NCBI GenBank assembly: GCA_027311485.1
Contig: DAICYU010000207.1
Location: 1-7,185, forward strand
Length of the DNA stretch: 7,185 bases
Source of the DNA: Acetobacteraceae bacterium
Lineage (GTDB): Bacteria; Pseudomonadota; Alphaproteobacteria; Acetobacterales; Acetobacteraceae
Direction of reading: 5' to 3'
Both the position numbers and the translations under genes were made by a program. The notes under the pieces were generated by a model. It did not search any database and was not told where the DNA came from. It saw only the letters and a program-made list of their open reading frames with translations. Shown here in pieces: positions 1 through 5,746 of the stretch; position 1 is the first letter of the stretch, and each line of letters starts with the position of its first letter.

Positions 1-163
1 CCGCTGCGGAGATGGTGAGAGCTTCAAGGATGACGATAAGACCGCGACGCCAGGGGAGCGAGCGCACATCGCGCACGCTCAGCACAACGACGCCAGCGAG
101 CGCCGGCAACTTCACCGCGGCCGCGACCGCAATCACCGCGACGGCGCTGCGGCGCGCACCGCG
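1..163 (-). other. Open hydrophobic reading frame at window edge, possible fragment of a membrane protein
   Basis: After the quinone oxidoreductase fragment stops, a different minus-strand frame stays open from 163 to position 1. From about 145 it reads as a hydrophobic, Val/Ala/Leu-rich stretch (AVAVIAVAAAVKLPALAGVV), then a basic turn (RSLPWRR) and a second hydrophobic run (GLIVILEAL). That pattern suits two membrane helices joined by a short cytoplasmic loop. The other frames here are Arg/Pro/Thr-rich and look non-coding. The AVKLPAL pattern faintly recalls multi-pass polyprenol-phosphate-sugar glycosyltransferases, but I cannot confirm this. A GTG at 134-136 overlaps the TGA at 133-135 and could be a start. 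The frame could equally be the interior of a gene joined here by rearrangement. It runs off the window, so its length and identity are unknown. Confidence 0.35.
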
Positions 164-519
164 TCATACCCAGCCGGCCAGGGCAGGCACTGCGTCGCCG
201 GCGCCACGCAATAGCCGGCGTAGCCGCCGCCGTTGGTCAGTGCGCATACCCGATCACCGGCCGACCACTGCGTCACCTCGCTGCCGACGGCCACAACCTC
301 ACCCGCGACCTCCAGCCCCAGGATCGGGCTGGCACCTGGCGGCGGCGGATAGGATCCCTGGCGCTGCGCTACGTCAGGCCGGTTCACCCCGGCGGCGTGG
401 ACGTGGATCAGCACCTCATCCGGCTTGGGTGAGGGAATCGGGCCGGTGGCCAGGGTCAGCACGTCTGGCTCTCCAGCCCCATTGGCGTGGACGTAGGTCA
501 TGGTTTGCGGAACAGGCAT
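133..519 (-). pseudogene. Truncated quinone oxidoreductase (MDR family), N-terminal fragment
   Basis: This encodes the N-terminal GroES-like domain of an NAD(P)H quinone oxidoreductase of the zinc-independent medium-chain dehydrogenase/reductase family, which reduces quinones with NADPH in the cytoplasm. Recognisable parts, numbered from the ATG at 525, are EVLIHVHAAGVNRPD (37-51), the GSYPPPPGASPILGLEVAGEV stretch (57-77), GDRVCAL (90-96) and LPWPAGYDAVRAAA (114-127). Family members are about 320-330 residues. Here the reading frame ends at 128-130 residues, exactly where the nucleotide-binding Rossmann domain with its Gly-rich loop should begin, and no other frame down to position 1 carries that domain. 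I therefore call it a broken gene rather than a sequencing frameshift. An upstream ATG at 525 is in frame, but GGAG at 526-529 abuts it; the ATG at 519 has a 6-base spacer and is preferred. It is transcribed divergently from the lactonase gene at 764. Confidence 0.7.
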
Positions 520-525
520 TGGCAT

Positions 526-529
526 CTCC
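526..529 (-). promoter_or_regulatory. Shine-Dalgarno site deciding the quinone oxidoreductase start
   Basis: The minus strand reads GAGGAG directly before the ATG at 525 and six bases before the second in-frame ATG at 519. Normal spacing favours the second ATG, shortening the protein by two residues. Confidence 0.5.
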
Positions 530-763
530 TCTGTCGTCCAAGCCTACAGCGTGAACGCCAGAGGCTGAACAGCCCAGCAGTGTGAATTGCACGGTTGAAC
601 GACAGATTGGCGCGTGTTGGTGTGCCGTCCTCTGATCCGACCTCAACCGCTCATGGTTGCCGCGAGACACCGCGGAGGGGCAAGGTCACCGATCTGTTGT
701 TTCCACACATGACCGACGCGCCGGTAACGTAAATGCGCTTGAACAAGAAACCGAGGGAACGTC

Positions 764-1960
764 ATGCAAGCTAGTCTTCGCGGCCTGTCTCGCCGCGCTA
801 CCTTGGCCGGGCTCGCCACCACGGCTGCTGCCGGCACTGCCTTTGGGCAGCAGCGCGAGGCCGAGCGCCCTACACCGCCAAGTGTCGTCAGCAACCCGCC
901 GCGGATGTGGGGGGAATGGGCGCCGCCGGAGATCTATCCGGATCCGGATATCATCATCATGGACCCGTCCTTTCAGCGGTACCTGCTGGGAATCACCGCC
1001 ATCCACAGGGTCGCGACCGGCTTCAAGTGGACGGAAGGGCCTGCCTGGTCGAGTGAGGGGCGCTACCTGGTGTTCAGCGACGTGCAGGCAAATGTGCAAT
1101 ATCGCTATGTCTGGGAGACAGGCGACGTCACCCGGTTTCGCGACCCATCGTACAACAGCAACGGCAACGCATTCGATTTTCAGGGCCGTCAGCTGTCCAC
1201 GCAGGATTTCTTCCGTCGTGTCGTACGCTGGGAGCACGACGGCACGATGACCGTGATTGCCGACAAATATCAGGGGAAAGGCCTGAACTCGCCCAACGAC
1301 CTGGTGCCGCATCCAGATGGCAGCATCTGGTTCACCGACCCGCCCTACGGTGACTCTTTGTCGGAAGGTCACCCTGACGAGGCGGGCGGATCGACGAACC
1401 CAACGGGCGTGCTGAACCCGCGTATTGGCGCGCCGGATGCGGGCGCGATGGGCGGACGGAAGCGGGAACTGCCGAATGCCGTCTATCGCTGGGATCCGAG
1501 CGGCCATCTCGAGGTCGTGGCGACCGAGGACCAGGTGCCCGATCCAAACGGGATCTGTTTCTCGCCGGACTATAAGACCTTATACATCATCAGCACGGGC
1601 AAGGGACCGGGCGACCAGGGTGCCGGCGGCAAAGGCGTGGTGTTTGCCTTCGACGTACAGGGGCAGAAGCTGGCGAATCAGCGCACGTTCTCTGACATGA
1701 TGATCGATGGCGTGCATTGCGGCCCGGATGGTATGCGGGCCGATGTGTTCGGCAATCTGTGGATCAGCTCGAACACTGTTCTTGGCTATGCCGGCGTCGT
1801 CGTCTTTAACGCCCAGGGAAAACCGATTGGCCGCATCCGGTTGCCGGAGGTGTGTGCCAACCTGTCGTTCGGCGGCCCGAAGCGGAACATGCTTTTCATG
1901 TGCGCAAGCCAGTCGCTTTACCTGCTGCAGGTGCAAACGCAGGGTGCCGCCCCGGGTTAG
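764..1960 (+). CDS. SMP-30/gluconolactonase family lactonase, probably Tat-exported
   Basis: This is a six-bladed beta-propeller hydrolase of the SMP-30/gluconolactonase/LRE family, 398 residues, which opens sugar lactones using one divalent metal. The likely metal ligands are E91 (in WTEGPAW), N262 (in PNGICFSPD) and D322 (in GPDGMRAD). N178 in SPNDLV matches the substrate-side Asn of the family. The N-terminus LSRRATLAG followed by an Ala/Gly/Thr-rich hydrophobic stretch to about residue 28 resembles a twin-arginine signal, so folding in the cytoplasm and export to the periplasm are likely. About 60 residues lie between the signal and the first blade, and a Gly/Pro-rich insert spans roughly residues 196-235. 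GAGGGA at 753-758, five bases before the ATG, supports this start. A role in hydrolysing lactones from periplasmic sugar oxidation is inference; the neighbours give no pathway. The true substrate cannot be read from the sequence. Confidence 0.88.
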   Translation: MQASLRGLSRRATLAGLATTAAAGTAFGQQREAERPTPPSVVSNPPRMWGEWAPPEIYPDPDIIIMDPSFQRYLLGITAIHRVATGFKWTEGPAWSSEGRYLVFSDVQANVQYRYVWETGDVTRFRDPSYNSNGNAFDFQGRQLSTQDFFRRVVRWEHDGTMTVIADKYQGKGLNSPNDLVPHPDGSIWFTDPPYGDSLSEGHPDEAGGSTNPTGVLNPRIGAPDAGAMGGRKRELPNAVYRWDPSGHLEVVATEDQVPDPNGICFSPDYKTLYIISTGKGPGDQGAGGKGVVFAFDVQGQKLANQRTFSDMMIDGVHCGPDGMRADVFGNLWISSNTVLGYAGVVVFNAQGKPIGRIRLPEVCANLSFGGPKRNMLFMCASQSLYLLQVQTQGAAPG

Positions 1961-1965
1961 CGAAT

Positions 1966-2041
1966 GATCGGCTGAGGCTAAGCCCAGCGGCGGTGCCATC
2001 GTGCGCTCACCTGCCGCCGCTCGGTTCGGCTTCAGCCGATC
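1966..2041. terminator. Nested inverted repeat between convergent genes, probable bidirectional terminator
   Basis: A perfect 10-base inverted repeat, GATCGGCTGA at 1966-1975 and TCAGCCGATC at 2032-2041, extends inward to about 14 pairs with two G-T pairs. Inside it is a second perfect 8-base repeat, AGCGGCGG at 1986-1993 and CCGCCGCT at 2014-2021. The structure fills the 86-base gap between the stop codons of two convergent genes, where a shared terminator is expected. Neither side has a clear T-tract, so it may act with Rho or simply protect 3' ends. Confidence 0.55.
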
Positions 2042-2046
2042 GTAGC

Positions 2047-3012
2047 TTATCCCTGTTCGGCGAGCGGCACCGCGACGGGCCGGCGCCCGCCGCCCGGTTG
2101 GAATCGGCTGAGATACGTTGGCACGACCAGTTCCACGGGTGTCGGCGTGATACCCAGGTCGGTCAGTCCAGCCGCGCCGGGCGATACGATGTTGTCCTGC
2201 TCCAGCATCAGCAGCTGGTCCGGCGTCAGCGGCTTGCCCGGGAGATGCTGCATCACAGAGGCCTGGAACCGTGCGAGGCCCATCGGGATATCTACAAGCC
2301 GGCGGTCACGCCGCGTATTTTTCAGGATGAAGGCCAGGATTTCCCGGAAGGTCCAGACCTGCGGCCCGCCGAGTTCGTACACTTTCCCCTGCGTGTCTTC
2401 ATGCGTCAGTGCCGCCATGACCGCGTCTGCCACGTCGCACACATAGACCGGCTGCATCTTCGTCTTGCCGGAAATGACCGGCATGAACGGCAGCAGGCGT
2501 GCCATTTCGGCGAAGCGATTGAAGAACTTGTCCTCCAAGCCGAAGACCAGGGATGGGCGCAGGATTGTTGCCGTGGGAAAAGCCACCCGTACCGCCTGTT
2601 CTGCCTTGCCCTTGCTCGACGCGTACTTGCTCGGACTCGCGGGATCGGCGCCGATTGCCGAAACATGAACCAGCCGCTGCACGCCGGCTTCGGCGGACAG
2701 ACGCGCAATACGCTCCGCCCCTTCGGTATGGACCGCCTGAAAGCTGGCGGCGGCGCTTTCCGCCAACACGCCAACCAGATTGACCACGACGTTGGCCTCC
2801 TGCACCGCGCGGTGGACGGTGCCTTCCTCACGCACCGAGGCATAGAGCGGCACAATTTGTCCGACCGCGCCAAGCGGTTTCAGGAACAGGGCAGCCTCCG
2901 GGTCGCGTACTGCGACGCGCACCACGTAGCCTTGCCGCGCCAAACGCTTGACCACATAGCGCCCGATGAACCCAGAGCCGCCGAATACCGTCGCCACGCT
3001 GCGCGTCGCCAT
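2047..3012 (-). CDS. Complex I NDUFA9 subunit family protein (atypical SDR, NAD(P)-binding)
   Basis: A 321-residue protein of the atypical/extended short-chain dehydrogenase superfamily, of the type related to mitochondrial complex I accessory subunit NDUFA9. The N-terminal Rossmann fold has VFGGSGFIGRYVVKRL (residues 9-24) as the dinucleotide-binding loop and VRVAVRD (31-37) as the second strand and acidic turn. VVVNLVGVL (75-83), RLVHVSAIGAD (113-123) and Y130ASSK134, a preserved YxxxK pair, follow. TILRPSLVFGLEDKFFNRFAEM (149-170) and MQPVYVCDVADAV (186-198) are typical of the NDUFA9-like group. In mitochondria this subunit binds NADPH structurally and helps assemble the peripheral arm; in bacteria the role is less certain and catalysis unproven. 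AGGAGG at 3022-3027, nine bases before the ATG, supports the start. It is transcribed away from tRNA-Leu and towards the lactonase gene. No nuo genes are in the window. Confidence 0.88.
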   Translation of the reverse strand: MATRSVATVFGGSGFIGRYVVKRLARQGYVVRVAVRDPEAALFLKPLGAVGQIVPLYASVREEGTVHRAVQEANVVVNLVGVLAESAAASFQAVHTEGAERIARLSAEAGVQRLVHVSAIGADPASPSKYASSKGKAEQAVRVAFPTATILRPSLVFGLEDKFFNRFAEMARLLPFMPVISGKTKMQPVYVCDVADAVMAALTHEDTQGKVYELGGPQVWTFREILAFILKNTRRDRRLVDIPMGLARFQASVMQHLPGKPLTPDQLLMLEQDNIVSPGAAGLTDLGITPTPVELVVPTYLSRFQPGGGRRPVAVPLAEQG

Positions 3013-3039
3013 AGCCGTGAGCCTCCTATCCGCGACGGT

Positions 3040-3068
3040 CTGATACTGCCCGAACGCCGTTGCCTCAA
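3040..3068 (-). promoter_or_regulatory. Candidate promoter of the NDUFA9-like gene
   Basis: On the minus strand TTGAGG (3063-3068) is followed after 17 bases by TATCAG (3040-3045), each matching four of six sigma-70 consensus bases. It lies 28 bases from the start codon, so the leader would be about 20 bases, ending in a strong AGGAGG. Confidence 0.35.
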
Positions 3069-3119
3069 GCCGGCTCGCCGCCCCCAGACGATTTCGTTGG
3101 AAAAAACACGCACGACCTG

Positions 3120-3148
3120 TTGACGCCGCGCCGCGGGGGGGCTAAATC
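3120..3148 (+). promoter_or_regulatory. Candidate promoter of tRNA-Leu and rnd
   Basis: TTGACG at 3120-3125 is a near-consensus -35 box, and CTAAAT/TAAATC around 3142-3148 is a plausible but weak -10 at 16-17 bases. A run of six A residues near 3101-3106, about 15 bases upstream, could act as an UP element. The GC-rich stretch after the -10 is the kind of discriminator seen at stringently controlled stable-RNA promoters. It would start transcription about 35 bases before the tRNA. Confidence 0.45.
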
Positions 3149-3189
3149 GCCGCCTCCCCGCCAGCCGCACATAGCGCGGTTGGCCGGAA

Positions 3190-3276
3190 GCCCAGGTGGC
3201 GGAATTGGTAGACGCGCAGGTTTCAGGTACCTGTGGCCGCAAGGTCGTGGAAGTTCGAGTCTTCTCCTGGGCACCA
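3190..3276 (+). tRNA. tRNA-Leu (anticodon CAG)
   Basis: An 87-base class II tRNA. The acceptor arms GCCCAGG (3190-3196) and CCTGGGC (3266-3272) pair fully, followed by discriminator A and an encoded CCA (3274-3276). The D arm runs 3199-3215 with GCG/CGC and the GG pair in the loop. The anticodon stem CAGGT/ACCTG encloses the loop TTCAGGT, giving anticodon CAG at 3224-3226, which reads the Leu codon CUG. The 15-base variable region at 3234-3248 is typical of tRNA-Leu. The T arm GGAAG/CTTCT encloses TTCGAGT. CUG is the dominant Leu codon in the neighbouring genes, so this should be a heavily used isoacceptor. No terminator follows; the rnd gene begins five bases later. Confidence 0.97.
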
Positions 3277-3281
3277 ATTAA

Positions 3282-3935
3282 ATGAGCATCACACAATTCA
3301 TGCCGAACGGCACCATCCATCTCTACCGTGACGACCTGCCAGACCATGTCTCACTCGGCCCTGTTGTCGCGGTGGACACGGAGACGATGGGCCTGAACCC
3401 GCATCGTGACCGTTTGTGCCTCGTGCAGATGTCGGCTGGTGACGGTCACTGCCATCTGGTGCAGCTCGTTCCGCCCCAGCGTGGCGGACGCGGATTCGAT
3501 TGCCCCAATCTGAAGCGACTGATGGCAGATCCGGCGACGGTCAAGCTGATGCATTTCGCCCGCTTCGACGTTGCGGTGCTGCAGCACAGCCTTGGCATCA
3601 CCATCAGTCCGGTGAAATGCACCAAGATCGCCGCCAAGTTGGTCCGCACGTTCACCGACAGGCACGGTTTGAAAGACTTGTGCCGGGACTTGCTGGGGAT
3701 CGAGCTTTCGAAGCAGCAGCAGTCATCTGACTGGGGCGCGACCGAACTCACGCCCGAACAACTCGCTTATGCCGCGTCCGATGTCCTGCATCTTCACGCA
3801 CTCTGGGCCAAGCTGGAAACGCTACTGATCCGGGAAGATCGACTGGCGCTGGCCGAAGCCTGTTTCGCATTTCTGCCAGCTCGCGGGCGTCTTGACCTGC
3901 TAGGTTACGATCAGCCGGATTTATTTGCACACTGA
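3282..3935 (+). CDS. rnd: Ribonuclease D, short form (DEDDy 3'-5' exonuclease)
   Basis: A 217-residue 3'-5' exoribonuclease of the RNase D/DEDDy group, which trims 3' ends of tRNA precursors and other structured RNAs in the cytoplasm. The catalytic set is complete: D32 and E34 in VAVDTETMGL (Exo I), D96 in LMHFARFDVAVL (Exo II), and Y163 with D167 in LAYAASDVLHLH (Exo III, YxxxD). The E. coli enzyme has about 375 residues with C-terminal HRDC domains. Here the protein ends soon after the nuclease fold, the short form common in alphaproteobacteria. The ATG follows the CCA of tRNA-Leu by five bases, with an in-frame stop immediately upstream and no Shine-Dalgarno sequence. The only other early start is ATG at 3300 (residue 7), also without one, and family N-termini would fit it equally well. 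The gene is almost certainly read from the tRNA promoter. Confidence 0.93.
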   Translation: MSITQFMPNGTIHLYRDDLPDHVSLGPVVAVDTETMGLNPHRDRLCLVQMSAGDGHCHLVQLVPPQRGGRGFDCPNLKRLMADPATVKLMHFARFDVAVLQHSLGITISPVKCTKIAAKLVRTFTDRHGLKDLCRDLLGIELSKQQQSSDWGATELTPEQLAYAASDVLHLHALWAKLETLLIREDRLALAEACFAFLPARGRLDLLGYDQPDLFAH

Positions 3936-4011
3936 CATTGACATATTCTTGACGTGATGAGGGCCAATTCTGGCGCTGCTATTATCGGTCAGTAACTCTT
4001 CGATATTCGCT

Positions 4012-4025
4012 CGCGGTTGACCGCG
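4012..4025. repeat. Short inverted repeat over the putative kdsD -35 box
   Basis: CGCGGT (4012-4017) and ACCGCG (4020-4025) form a perfect 6-base dyad with a 2-base centre. It overlaps TTGACC, the best -35 candidate upstream of kdsD, so an operator is possible. No known regulator motif is recognised. Confidence 0.3.
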
Positions 4026-4046
4026 GATATGTGACCGGCCCATAGA
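4017..4046 (+). promoter_or_regulatory. Candidate promoter of the kdsD-lptCAB operon
   Basis: TTGACC (4017-4022) and CATAGA (4041-4046) are separated by 18 bases. GTGAC (4031-4035) and GTCAC (4049-4053) flank the -10 as a second weak dyad. A start near 4053 would leave a leader of about 27 bases with GGAAG. A perfect TTGACA at 3938-3943, just after the rnd stop, has no -10 at normal spacing. The 144-base gap 3936-4079 holds no gene and no intrinsic terminator that I can see. Confidence 0.35.
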
Positions 4047-4068
4047 CAGTCACCCTTATACACGGAAG

Positions 4069-4083
4069 ATGCATAAAACTTGA
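4069..4083 (+). other. Four-codon ORF overlapping the kdsD start
   Basis: ATG CAT AAA ACT TGA encodes MHKT, and its stop TGA shares three bases with the kdsD TTG start codon (TTGA, 4080-4083). GGAAG abuts this ATG with no spacer, which suits kdsD better than the mini-ORF. Whether it is translated is unknown; it may be chance. Confidence 0.25.
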
Positions 4084-5069
4084 ACCAGCCTGCTTCTGAT
4101 CGAGTTACGGCATCCAATCTTCAGGTGGCACGTGACGTGCTCAATGCTGAAGCGGCTGGTCTATTGTCTCTCGCCGCCAGCCTGGGTGACCGCTTCGATC
4201 ATGCAATCGACAGCCTGCACGCCGCCACCGGCCGTGTCGTGGTGTCTGGAATGGGCAAATCCGGGCTGGTTGGCCGGAAAATCGCCGCGACCCTGGCTTC
4301 GACCGGAACGCCGGCGCTGTTCGTGCATCCAGCCGAAGCCTCACACGGCGATTTGGGTATGGTCGTCCCCGGCGACGCCGTTCTGGCCCTTTCCAACTCG
4401 GGGGAGACGGCTGAACTTGCCGATCTGGTCGCCCATACGCGCCGATTCGGTCTTCCTCTGGTTGCGATCACGGCGCGGGAGGAATCCGCCCTGGCGAAGG
4501 CCGCCGATGTCGCCCTGATCCTGCCAAAAGCGGCCGAGGCCTGTCCAATGGGCCTGGCACCGACTACATCCACCACCATGCAACTGGCCCTGGGCGATGC
4601 GATTGCGGTCGCACTACTGACCCGCCGTGGCTTTACCGCTGCCGATTTCCGCCAGATCCATCCGGGCGGACGACTTGGCGCGCGCCTGCGTCGTGTCCGC
4701 GACCTCATGCACACAGGCGACGCCATGCCGCTGGCACGTCCCGATTTGCCGATGGACGCGGCACTGGTCAGGATGACCGAGAAGCGCTTCGGCTGTCTGG
4801 GCATCGTGCACGAAGACGGCAGGCTTCTGGGCATTGTCACCGATGGTGACCTGCGCCGCGCTATGGGCCCCGACTTACTGAGGCGCCCGGCTGGGGAGAT
4901 CATGACTCCATCGCCTCGTACCATCGGCCCGGATGCATTGGCGGCTGAGGCACTGCACGCGATGAACGCACACGAACGCCCGATCACCACGCTGTTCGTG
5001 GTCAATCCGGCGGGGCACCCGTTGGGCATCCTGCACTTGCATGATCTGCTGCGCGCGGGGCTGGCATGA
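4080..5069 (+). CDS. kdsD: Arabinose-5-phosphate isomerase KdsD (KpsF/GutQ family)
   Basis: A 329-residue cytoplasmic enzyme converting D-ribulose 5-phosphate to D-arabinose 5-phosphate, the first committed step to Kdo for the LPS inner core. The N-terminal SIS isomerase domain (about 35-190) has VVVSGMGKSGLVGRKIA (53-69), HPAEASHGDLGM (83-94) and LSNSGETAELADL (104-116). K60, E112, E153 and H194 lie exactly one residue beyond K59, E111, E152 and H193 of E. coli KdsD, so the active site is intact. Two CBS repeats follow: about 203-265 (MTEKRFGCLGIVHEDGRLLG, VTDGDLRRAM) and 270-329 (IMTPSPRTI, HPLGILHLHDLL). The start is TTG with GGAAG eleven bases upstream; no in-frame ATG lies near the N-terminus. 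It opens the operon and overlaps lptC by four bases (ATGA). A kdsC phosphatase gene, next to kdsD in E. coli, is absent here. GutQ or KpsF paralogues are alternatives, but the lpt neighbours favour KdsD. Confidence 0.93.
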   Translation: MNQPASDRVTASNLQVARDVLNAEAAGLLSLAASLGDRFDHAIDSLHAATGRVVVSGMGKSGLVGRKIAATLASTGTPALFVHPAEASHGDLGMVVPGDAVLALSNSGETAELADLVAHTRRFGLPLVAITAREESALAKAADVALILPKAAEACPMGLAPTTSTTMQLALGDAIAVALLTRRGFTAADFRQIHPGGRLGARLRRVRDLMHTGDAMPLARPDLPMDAALVRMTEKRFGCLGIVHEDGRLLGIVTDGDLRRAMGPDLLRRPAGEIMTPSPRTIGPDALAAEALHAMNAHERPITTLFVVNPAGHPLGILHLHDLLRAGLA

Positions 5070-5746
5070 GCGGGCAGCATCCCCCTGTCCTGACCAATTC
5101 CAGCCGTCGCACCGGCGCCTATCTGGTGGGCACAGGCCGCGTTCGCCAACCGCCGACGCCGGGCCGGATTGCGCGCCGCCGCTTCATGATCACGCTGACC
5201 AAGTGGCTGCTGCCGTTGGTTGCACTGATGCTGCTGGCCTCGATCGCCATCTGGCCGGAGATCGAGGTTCTGACCACCGGCGCCCGTTTGGAAATGAAAG
5301 GGATGGCCGGTCAGGTTGAAGGCGGCCGGCTTATTGATGCGCGGTACAACGGTGTCGATGCGAAGGGGCGACCCTATACTGTGACGGCCGCGACCGCCAG
5401 ACAGATCACGCCGGAGCGAATTGCACTGACCATGCCGAAAGGTGATATCACTCTGGCAAACGGCACTTGGTTGATGCTGTCGTCGCTGGACGGTACCTAT
5501 ATCCAATCCCTCAATCAGCTTGATCTGGTGAACAACGTCACACTGTATCGCGACGATGGCACGGTCATGCACACCGCCAGCGCGTCCCTGGACCTCAAAG
5601 CCGGTGCCGCCGCCGGTGCGCAACCGGTACACGTCGAAGGGCCTTTCGGTGTGTTGGATGCCCAGGGGTTCACCGTGATGGACAAAGGCACAGCGATTGA
5701 TTTCACCGGCCCCGCGCACGTGGTGCTGAACGGGGCGGATCATTGA
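5066..5746 (+). CDS. lptC: LPS export ABC transporter periplasmic protein LptC
   Basis: A 226-residue bitopic inner-membrane protein that receives LPS from the LptB2FG extractor and passes it to LptA. The membrane helix is at about 45-64 (TKWLLPLVALMLLASIAIWP), preceded by a basic RIARRRF, giving a cytoplasmic N-terminus. The periplasmic part, 65-226, is beta-rich as expected of the LptC/OstA jellyroll: RLIDARYNGVDAKGRPYTVTA (88-108), ERIALTMPKGDITLANG (117-133), DGTYIQ (142-147), VTLYRDDG (158-165) and VHVEGPFGVLDAQGFTV (188-204). The 40-residue cytoplasmic tail is far longer than in E. coli LptC, which has only a few residues. An internal ATG at 5186 just before the helix has no Shine-Dalgarno sequence, so the ATGA-coupled start is preferred. 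It overlaps kdsD and lptA by four bases at each end. Confidence 0.9.
   Translation: MSGQHPPVLTNSSRRTGAYLVGTGRVRQPPTPGRIARRRFMITLTKWLLPLVALMLLASIAIWPEIEVLTTGARLEMKGMAGQVEGGRLIDARYNGVDAKGRPYTVTAATARQITPERIALTMPKGDITLANGTWLMLSSLDGTYIQSLNQLDLVNNVTLYRDDGTVMHTASASLDLKAGAAAGAQPVHVEGPFGVLDAQGFTVMDKGTAIDFTGPAHVVLNGADH

Noticed and set aside
12..554. 180-residue plus-strand open frame opposite the oxidoreductase fragment
   Set aside because: Arg/Pro/Ser/Thr-rich composition and no initiation signal; the minus strand is clearly homologous to quinone oxidoreductases.
563..574. GGCTG-AA-CAGCC dyad in the divergent intergenic region
   Set aside because: Five-base arms are too short to support an operator, and no promoter pair could be placed confidently around it.
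686..1507. 273-residue minus-strand open frame over the lactonase gene
   Set aside because: No family resemblance; the plus strand has the full set of SMP-30 metal ligands.
1852..3123. 423-residue plus-strand open frame over the NDUFA9-like gene
   Set aside because: Its composition (His, Arg, Gln, Cys rich) is that of an antisense shadow, and the opposite strand carries a clear Rossmann-fold protein with a strong Shine-Dalgarno.
3190..3276. tRNA-Leu as an integration site for a mobile element
   Set aside because: No repeat of the tRNA 3' end, integrase or foreign-looking sequence is seen; housekeeping rnd follows directly.
4199..5743. 514-residue minus-strand open frame antisense to kdsD and lptC
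   Set aside because: It is Arg/Ser/Pro/Ala-rich with no recognisable domain, and lies opposite two genes with intact catalytic and structural motifs. Long antisense frames are expected in GC-rich DNA.
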